Shown in pieces: positions 57,635 to 64,000 of a stretch of DNA of 64,000 bases. Below the pieces are notes generated by a model. It did no database searches. It was not told where the DNA came from and worked only from the letters and a program-made list of their open reading frames with translations. Made by a program: the position numbers and the translations under genes. How positions within the stretch are numbered: position 1 is the stretch's first letter; the number at the start of each line of letters is the position of its first letter. The DNA is from Candidatus Scybalocola faecigallinarum (GTDB lineage Bacteria > Bacillota > Clostridia > Lachnospirales > Lachnospiraceae): assembly GCA_018711005.1 (NCBI GenBank), contig DVIT01000028.1, positions 1-64,000 of the forward strand, read 5' to 3'.

Positions 57635-57926
57635 TGTTTTTGTTTATGTCTATATCCTACAACTACCACATGCGTTTGTCAATATAGCAAAAATAATTTT
57701 CCATATTATCTAATTTTATAAGCACTTTTTTATGCATTTCCACAACAAACCCGGTCCGACACCTGTAAAAATGCTGCTATTAAGACCGCTAAAATCCCAC
57801 CGGAGCTTTCGCCCAGGAAACCTCAGCATTTTTTATCACAAACCTACCAGCGAATGACTCGAAATCCCATGAAAAATCCTCTATGCTTTGAATCAGAAAA
57901 CTATATATGAGGAAAGGATAAAAATT

Positions 57927-59066
57927 ATGTCAGATGCAGTATTAAACCAATTTACACCGCAAAAGAAAGAAAAACAGATCGATACATCCAAAAAACTGAA
58001 ATTCGGCATTATCGGCACCGGCTGGATCGCAGAATCCCATGTGGAAAGCCTGATGAAAATGCCGGATGTGATCATTGCCGCCGGAGCAGATATTATCCCC
58101 GGAAAAGCAAAAGAATTTTTCAGCCGCTATGGACTTAATGATGTGCGCTGCTATGAAAGCCATACAGAGCTTTTAGAAAAAGAAGAACTGGATGCTGTAT
58201 GTATTTGTACATATAACAAAACCCATGCCCAGTGCGCCATCGACGCTTTAAACGCCGGCGTTCATGTGCTTCTGGAAAAGCCGATGTGCGTTACCACAGA
58301 AGAAGCCCTTGCCATCATTGAGGCGGAAAAAGCCAGCAACTGCCTGCTTTCCATCGGCTTCCAGCCCCGTATGGATAAAAATATGCAGATGATCAAAAAA
58401 ATCGTGGATTCCGGCGAGCTTGGAAAGATTTATTATATCCAGACCGGCGGCGGACGCCGCAGAGGTATCCCCAACAGCACCTTTATTGAAGAAAAGACCG
58501 CCGGCATCGGCGCTTTAGGAGATATTGGCTGCTACTCCCTGGATATGGTGCTTAACGCCATCGGTTATCCAAAGCCTCTGACCGTTTCCGGATATAAATC
58601 CGCCTACTTTGGCACAAATCCCAAATACAATAACCCTGAGGACGCCGCCCGTTTTGATGTGGATGACTTTGCTGCTGCTTTCATCCGTCTGGAAGGGGAT
58701 ATTGTGCTGGATTTCCGTATTGCATGGGCTATGCACATTGACACTCCGGGGGATACGATCATCCTTGGTACTGAAGGCGCTTTACGCATCCCGTCCACAG
58801 AATGCTGGAACGGTTCCATTGGCGGCCCGTTAAAGATTTATAAAGATGTTGCCGGAAAACAGGTAGAATTTGAAATTCCGCCGGAAGCAGAGCCTGGCGA
58901 CGGATGGGGATTATTTGATATGAAGCTGCGCTCCTTTGCCGATGCGATCAAGGAAAATCTGGAGCCGCCGGTACCTTCCAGCCAGATCTTATATAATCAG
59001 GCGATCCTGGACGCTATTGTGCGTTCTGCAAAACTGGGTCACGAAGTGGAAGTAAACCTTCCCTGA
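57927..59066 (+). CDS. Gfo/Idh/MocA family oxidoreductase
   Basis: LKFGIIGTGWIAESHVESLMKMPDVIIAAGADI...VLLEKPMCVTTEEALAI; SD GAGGAAAGG before ATG. Confidence 0.93.
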   Translation: MSDAVLNQFTPQKKEKQIDTSKKLKFGIIGTGWIAESHVESLMKMPDVIIAAGADIIPGKAKEFFSRYGLNDVRCYESHTELLEKEELDAVCICTYNKTHAQCAIDALNAGVHVLLEKPMCVTTEEALAIIEAEKASNCLLSIGFQPRMDKNMQMIKKIVDSGELGKIYYIQTGGGRRRGIPNSTFIEEKTAGIGALGDIGCYSLDMVLNAIGYPKPLTVSGYKSAYFGTNPKYNNPEDAARFDVDDFAAAFIRLEGDIVLDFRIAWAMHIDTPGDTIILGTEGALRIPSTECWNGSIGGPLKIYKDVAGKQVEFEIPPEAEPGDGWGLFDMKLRSFADAIKENLEPPVPSSQILYNQAILDAIVRSAKLGHEVEVNLP

Positions 59067-59097
59067 CCCCAAACTTACAAAGGAGGTTTAAACGCAT

Positions 59098-61026
59098 ATG
59101 GATTTTATTTCATGGAAAGATATTGAATTTAAAGACGGCTTTTGGGGACTGCGCCAGGATGTGCTGGCCAATGCCACTGCCGACGCCATTTATAACCGCT
59201 TTGATGAAACCGGCCGCATCCGTGCCATGAACCTGAACTGGAAGGAAGGAGATCCTTGCCGTCCCCATGTGTTCTGGGATTCTGATGTGGCTAAGTGGAT
59301 GGAAGGCACAGCCTATCTTTTGTACCACCGTCCGGATCCGGAGCTTTCTGACAAGCTGGAAAAAATCATTGACGCCATCGAAAAGGGACAGACCGAGGAC
59401 GGCTATTTTAACTCTGCCATCATGACCCTTGTTCCTGAAAAACGTTTTAAAGACCGGACCAATCACGAGCTTTATACAGCCGGACATTTAATGGAAGCTG
59501 CCGTTGCCCACTATGAGGCCACCGGACAGGAACGTTTTCTCAAAATTATGGAGCATTTTGCCGACTGTATTGAAAAGGCTTTTGTTACAGAAAAAACCGC
59601 ATCCTTTAAAACACCGGGACACCAGGAGATCGAGCTGGCCCTGCTGCGCATGTACCATGCCACAAACAATCCCCGTTACCTGGAACTGAGTGCCCACTTT
59701 GTCCGCCAGCGCGGCCTGGATCCCAATGACCGGGTATTTTCCGTGCCTAACGGCACACCGCCGGCATATCCTCCCTGTGACAACCAGCTTTACTACAATG
59801 ATACCTATGCCCAGGATGATGCCCCTGCCCACCAGCTGGAAAAGGCCGGCGGCCACGCAGTAAGAGCTATGTACTTTTACACCGCCATGGCCGGGGTTGC
59901 CCTGGAAACCCACGACGAGGATTTATTTAACGCATGCCGCCGTCTTTGGAACGACAGCACAGGCCGGAAAATGTATGTAACAGGCGGCGTCAGCGCGGAA
60001 CGCTATGGCGAGGCCATTGGCACCGAATATGTCCTGCCCCTTGAGCTGTCCTACGCAGAAACCTGCGCCTCTGTGGCTATGGCTAATTTTTCCAAGGCTA
60101 TGTTTTGTCTTGAGCCGGACGGAAAATATATGGATATGATCGAGCTTGAAATGTACAACGGCGCCCTTGCCGGCCTGTCTCTGGATGGAAAGGGATTTTT
60201 CTACGACAATGCCCTTATGTGCCGTCCGAGAGTGACAGACTTCTTCAAAGGCATCCATGCAACGCCGCTGTATCCCCCTTATGAGCGCCAGGAACTTTTT
60301 GAATGCTCCTGCTGCCCGCCCAATATTTACCGCTTTATTGCCGCTATTGGCCAGTATTTTTACTCAACAGACGGCCACAGGCTCTTTGTCCACCAGTACG
60401 CAAACTCCTCAGCTTCTGTTGCATGGGGATCCGGCAAGATCACCCTGGAGCAAAAGACCGAGTATCCCTGGGACGGCGATATTGCCGTCACCCTTCACGG
60501 CAAGCAAAGCTTTCCGGGCGAAATCGCCCTGCGTATTCCCGGATGGTGTTCATCTGCAGATATACGGGTCAACCATCAGCCTGTACCTTACTCCATGAAA
60601 AACGGCTATGCCTATATCTGCCGCCGCTGGCAGGACAATGATCTGATCCAGCTGCATCTTGCCATGCCTGTAACAAAGCTTTTCTCCAATCCTAATGTTA
60701 CAGAAACCGCCGGAAAATGCGCTCTGCGCCGCGGCCCCATCATCTACTGCCTTGAGGGGATCGACCAGCCGGAATATGATATTTTTGACATGTGCCTGCC
60801 AGACAGCTATAATGACTTCTCACTGACGACGATGACCATTGCAGGCCAGAAGGTCACTGCCATTGGCGGAGTTGCCATGGTCAGCGACCCGGAAGCTTTT
60901 TCCGGTCCGCTGTATACCACCAGCCTTCCCCATCGCCGTCCGGCTCCAATGCGGGCTGTTCCTTATTATTGCTGGGCCAACCGGGGTGTCAATGACATGA
61001 CCGTATGGATACAGCACAACGGATAA
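59098..61026 (+). CDS. GH127-family (beta-L-arabinofuranosidase-like) protein
   Basis: FKDGFWGLRQDV...AYLLYHRPDPELSDKLEKIIDAIEKGQTEDGYFNS...ELYTAGHLMEAAVAHYEATG...FECSCCPPNIYRFIAAIGQYFYSTDG. Confidence 0.93.
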   Translation: MDFISWKDIEFKDGFWGLRQDVLANATADAIYNRFDETGRIRAMNLNWKEGDPCRPHVFWDSDVAKWMEGTAYLLYHRPDPELSDKLEKIIDAIEKGQTEDGYFNSAIMTLVPEKRFKDRTNHELYTAGHLMEAAVAHYEATGQERFLKIMEHFADCIEKAFVTEKTASFKTPGHQEIELALLRMYHATNNPRYLELSAHFVRQRGLDPNDRVFSVPNGTPPAYPPCDNQLYYNDTYAQDDAPAHQLEKAGGHAVRAMYFYTAMAGVALETHDEDLFNACRRLWNDSTGRKMYVTGGVSAERYGEAIGTEYVLPLELSYAETCASVAMANFSKAMFCLEPDGKYMDMIELEMYNGALAGLSLDGKGFFYDNALMCRPRVTDFFKGIHATPLYPPYERQELFECSCCPPNIYRFIAAIGQYFYSTDGHRLFVHQYANSSASVAWGSGKITLEQKTEYPWDGDIAVTLHGKQSFPGEIALRIPGWCSSADIRVNHQPVPYSMKNGYAYICRRWQDNDLIQLHLAMPVTKLFSNPNVTETAGKCALRRGPIIYCLEGIDQPEYDIFDMCLPDSYNDFSLTTMTIAGQKVTAIGGVAMVSDPEAFSGPLYTTSLPHRRPAPMRAVPYYCWANRGVNDMTVWIQHNG

Positions 61027-61036
61027 TCCATAAAAC

Positions 61037-61069
61037 AAAGGGGACCTTCCATACGGAAAGTCCCCCTTA
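61037..61069. terminator. Intrinsic terminator-like hairpin between convergent genes
   Basis: AAGGGGACCTTCC-ATAC-GGAAAGTCCCCCTT. Confidence 0.65.
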
Positions 61070-61083
61070 AAACACGTATTTTT

Positions 61084-61560
61084 TTATTCCCAGGCAGCAA
61101 TGCTTCCTTTAATATCATTATTAATCACAAAGTATGCTTTATTTTCCTCAGTTTTTAAATAAACGACCAGGTCCTTAAGATCCTTCATAAGATTTCCCTG
61201 AGCCTTCCACTGATTTTTAATTCGGGCAATAATATCCTGCTGTTCTACCTGATGCTGGGCAAACTGGTAGAAAATGCTGATCTTAGCCGCGCCCTTGCTT
61301 TCCGAAGCTTCTGCTGCGGCGCATCTTTTAGCTGCCGGTGCTTCCGTTTTTGCTGCCGCACTGTCAGCTTTCACCTGAACCTCAGAAGCCTTGACATCCT
61401 GAGCTTTTACTGTTTTTTCCTCTGCCGTATTCCTTTTGGCAGGAACGTCATTTTCTGTCACTGCTACGCATGCCTCAGCGGTCTGCTTTTCTGCGGCACA
61501 TTCAGTCTGACGTTTCATCATTTTTTTCATCAAACGTTTCTTCACGTAACAAACCTCCAT
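61084..61560 (-). CDS. DUF6465 family protein with Ala/Glu/Lys-rich N-term
   Basis: C-term ISIFYQFAQHQVEQQDIIARIKNQWKAQGNLMKDLKDLVVYLKTEENKAYFVINNDIKGSI. Confidence 0.75.
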   Translation of the reverse strand: MEVCYVKKRLMKKMMKRQTECAAEKQTAEACVAVTENDVPAKRNTAEEKTVKAQDVKASEVQVKADSAAAKTEAPAAKRCAAAEASESKGAAKISIFYQFAQHQVEQQDIIARIKNQWKAQGNLMKDLKDLVVYLKTEENKAYFVINNDIKGSIAAWE

Positions 61561-61639
61561 TTCTTTCCGAGCTTCTAATTATAGCGTTTTTCACAGAAGT
61601 TGTCAAATGTGTATGAAACGCTCCATGATCCGCAGTTTT

Positions 61640-62992
61640 TCAGTCTACAGTAATGATCTTTTGCTCTCTGGACTTTTCAAGCTGCTCCAGGATCACAGGG
61701 ATCAGCGCGTCTAAGGGCTGGGTTACCTGCTCCCCGGTGGTCATATTTTTCAAAGTCACTTTTCCTGCTGCGATTTCATCCTCGCCGATAAAGGCAGCAA
61801 ACGGGATGCCCAGCTTGTCTGCATAACCGATCTTATGCTTGAACTTTTTCTGTTCAAAATAAATCTGGGCAGGAACCCCGGCAGCGCGCATGGCTGTTGC
61901 CGTGCCGATGGCATAAGACAGATCCGAGGTCATAGGGATCACCAGCACAGCCGGGCCGGCAGCGGATGCATTTAAGTAGCCCATGGTGCTTAAAATATAA
62001 AACAGGCGGGTCAGGCCAATGGAAATACCTACGCCGGGCAATTTTTTATCCGTATAATATTCTGCCAGGTTATCATAACGGCCGCCGGAGCAGATAGAAC
62101 CGATCTCCGGATGCTTGTTAAATGTGGTTTCATAAACCGTGCCTGTATAATAATCCAGGCCTCTGGCAATACAAAGATCGATCTTATAGTTTTTCTCAGG
62201 CACGTTAAAGGCGGCAATGCCATTGGCAACAGCTTCCTGCTCATCCACACCCGCATCAAAAACAGCGCTTTTATTGCTGTATGCCCGCAGCTGCTCAATC
62301 ACCTGCTGTGTTGATCCGGAAATGCTGATAAACTTAAGGATTTCCCGGCACTGCTCTGATGATGCCCCAAGATCTTCCAGTTCCTTAGCCACAGCGTCCG
62401 GACCGATCTTTTCGATCTTATCCACGATACGCAAAATATCCGTAACATTTTCCGACAGATCTAAAATTTCAAAAAATCCGGACAATACTTTGCGGTTATT
62501 GATGCGGATGGTAAAATCATCCAGGCCGAGGCTTGTGAAAATATTATAAATAATACTTGGAACCTCAGCGTCATTCATAATATCCAGCTTTGTATCGCCA
62601 ATAATGTCGATGTCTGCCTGATAAAACTCTCTGAAACGTCCCTTCTGGGCACGCTCGCCCCGGTAAACCTTACCAATCTGGAAACGTTTAAACGGAAATG
62701 TCAGGCTGCTGTAATTTTTTGCCACATATTTTGCCAAAGGCACGGTCAGGTCAAAACGCATGGCCAGATCTGTATCCCCTTTGTTAAAGCGGTAAATCTG
62801 TTTCTCTGTTTCTCCTCCGGCCTTTGCCAAAAGCACCTCTGAGGACTCCAGGATTGGCGTATCCAAAGGCAAAAATCCATAGGATGCATACACATCCTGA
62901 AGGGTACGGACGATTTTATCAAATTTTAACTGCTCCTGGGGCAGCAATTCCATAAATCCGGACAATGTTCTCGGGGTCACTTTATTTCCCAT
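61640..62992 (-). CDS. hisS: Histidine--tRNA ligase
   Basis: MRFDLTVPLAKYVA; FQIGKVYRGERAQKGRFREFYQADIDIIG; ARGLDYYTGTVYET; GGRYDNL; GISIGLTRLFYIL. Confidence 0.96.
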   Translation of the reverse strand: MGNKVTPRTLSGFMELLPQEQLKFDKIVRTLQDVYASYGFLPLDTPILESSEVLLAKAGGETEKQIYRFNKGDTDLAMRFDLTVPLAKYVAKNYSSLTFPFKRFQIGKVYRGERAQKGRFREFYQADIDIIGDTKLDIMNDAEVPSIIYNIFTSLGLDDFTIRINNRKVLSGFFEILDLSENVTDILRIVDKIEKIGPDAVAKELEDLGASSEQCREILKFISISGSTQQVIEQLRAYSNKSAVFDAGVDEQEAVANGIAAFNVPEKNYKIDLCIARGLDYYTGTVYETTFNKHPEIGSICSGGRYDNLAEYYTDKKLPGVGISIGLTRLFYILSTMGYLNASAAGPAVLVIPMTSDLSYAIGTATAMRAAGVPAQIYFEQKKFKHKIGYADKLGIPFAAFIGEDEIAAGKVTLKNMTTGEQVTQPLDALIPVILEQLEKSREQKIITVD

Positions 62993-63095
62993 AGGTAATC
63001 TCCTTCCAATCTCTTATCCCTTGTGGGGACAGTCCGCCGTCCCCAGGGGCATGTAAATACGGTATTTCTTATCTTACCACATCCTATGGGAATTT

Positions 63096-63551
63096 TCAAT
63101 CAATAGGGATCTTTTGGGCGGTCCATGTATAGTCTGCTTCATTGATCTCCATCACCGCCATGGACAGCGGCCCGCCAAACCGGGGCCTGCCGCAGCTCCC
63201 CGGATTCAGCCACAGCCGTCCGTCGATTATTTCCTGAAAATATTTATGGCTGTGGCCAAAGATCACCACATCAATACCATCCAGGTTCCGGGCAACATCT
63301 CTTTTATCATGGGTCAGGAAAAAGTGTACGCCCCCGATCTGAAAACGCAGACTATCCTTAAGGCTTCCTGCCCACATCCGGTCATTATTTCCCCGTACCG
63401 CATAAATGCTCCCCAAGGGACGCAGGGCATCCAGAATGCTTTCTCTGGCAAAATCTCCGGCATGGATAATGGCATCGCACGTTTTTACCACCTCTAAAAC
63501 CGAAGGCCGCAAAACATCGTGGGTATCTGACATAACTGCGATCCGTTTCAT
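63096..63551 (-). CDS. Metallophosphoesterase, YfcE/MJ0936 family
   Basis: MKRIAVMSDTHDVLRPSV...IIHAGDFA...VRGNNDRMW...FLTHDKRD...FGHSHKYF...NPGSCGRPR. Confidence 0.93.
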   Translation of the reverse strand: MKRIAVMSDTHDVLRPSVLEVVKTCDAIIHAGDFARESILDALRPLGSIYAVRGNNDRMWAGSLKDSLRFQIGGVHFFLTHDKRDVARNLDGIDVVIFGHSHKYFQEIIDGRLWLNPGSCGRPRFGGPLSMAVMEINEADYTWTAQKIPID

Positions 63552-63562
63552 TTTGCACCTCG

Positions 63563-64000
63563 TCAGTGGAGTATAATGGCATCTTCATCCGGTTCTTCAA
63601 ACACCGGCATACATGGCCCGGCTTCCATAAGCATTTCTAAAAGCTCGTGATCATAGTTATGGGCCACTTTGCAGCTTCGGTCAAAGATCATCGTCGCCTC
63701 ATCTCCCGGAGTGCTTGCCGGCCAGCAGGGAAGGGCCGGGATGTTTGGATTGCCATAACGGGCAAAGGCCACCCATGCGCCGCTCATGCGTTCTTCCAGA
63801 CGGTCGGAAACCCCCGGGATATTGCACACAGCAACCTTATCTGTATTATGGAACACAAAGGGGATCTCCGAGCAGTGCCATGCCGGCTTTCCTCCTTCCA
63901 GAGGAAACTCATAGGCAAATAAATAGGAATACACCGGCGCTTCATTATAAACGCTGCGCTTTGCAACATAATCCGCTGTAGGTACCCGGAACAGACCGTC
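63563..64000 (-). CDS. Carboxylesterase/lipase type B family, C-terminal part (runs off window)
   Basis: Frame open to window end: DGLFRVPTADYVAKRSVYNEAPVYSYLFAYEFPLEGGKPAWHCSEIPFVFHNTDKVAVCNIPGVSDRLEERMSGAWVAFARYGNPN. Confidence 0.88.
   Translation of the reverse strand, partial: DGLFRVPTADYVAKRSVYNEAPVYSYLFAYEFPLEGGKPAWHCSEIPFVFHNTDKVAVCNIPGVSDRLEERMSGAWVAFARYGNPNIPALPCWPASTPGDEATMIFDRSCKVAHNYDHELLEMLMEAGPCMPVFEEPDEDAIILH

Noticed and set aside
63024-63045. TGGGGAC-AGTCCGCC-GTCCCCA hairpin in the hisS leader, considered as T-box or other riboswitch
   Set aside because: Too small; no T-box motif (TGGNACCGCG) or specifier stem seen.

Overview
64 kb of chromosome from a spore-forming Lachnospiraceae/Clostridia-like Firmicute, judged by an alpha/beta-type SASP, AAGGAGG ribosome-binding sites and gene content. 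The organism is inferred, not proven. Blocks: (1) about 1-9.8 kb, a co-directional minus-strand cluster: Ca-loop/cysteine-protease-like protein, 175-aa orphan, dynamin-like GTPase, GrpE-like coiled-coil protein, second dynamin-like GTPase, LRR_5 protein, radical SAM/SPASM enzyme, 79-aa peptide ending ..PPLCVYAGPP.., BtpA-family protein, and an Hsp70-like protein truncated by the window edge. This is the best candidate for an undescribed system. (2) 10-20.6 kb, mostly housekeeping: LytTR regulator, Mn riboswitch plus mntP, SASP, CYTH, citrate synthase, DUF1540, seven tRNAs around a lone holin, phosphoesterase, rdgB, C1 peptidase, rRNA methyltransferase. (3) 20.7-27.5 kb: intergenic repeats, including two arrays with an exact 53-bp period and a 142-bp palindromic element, around a giant pectinesterase-like surface protein with an in-frame amber codon just after its signal peptide. 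(4) 27.5-30.8 kb: DUF5662, galK, galT. (5) 31-61 kb: a large glycan-utilisation locus (GH3, GH35, GH36/94-type, GH127, two ABC permease pairs, two solute-binding proteins, DUF5696, NHL/YIP1, Gfo/Idh/MocA, AraC and LacI regulators, LacI-type operators). (6) 61-64 kb: DUF6465, hisS, phosphoesterase, carboxylesterase fragment. No CRISPR array, IS transposase or rRNA was seen. All family calls come from reading motifs by eye; no database search was run.
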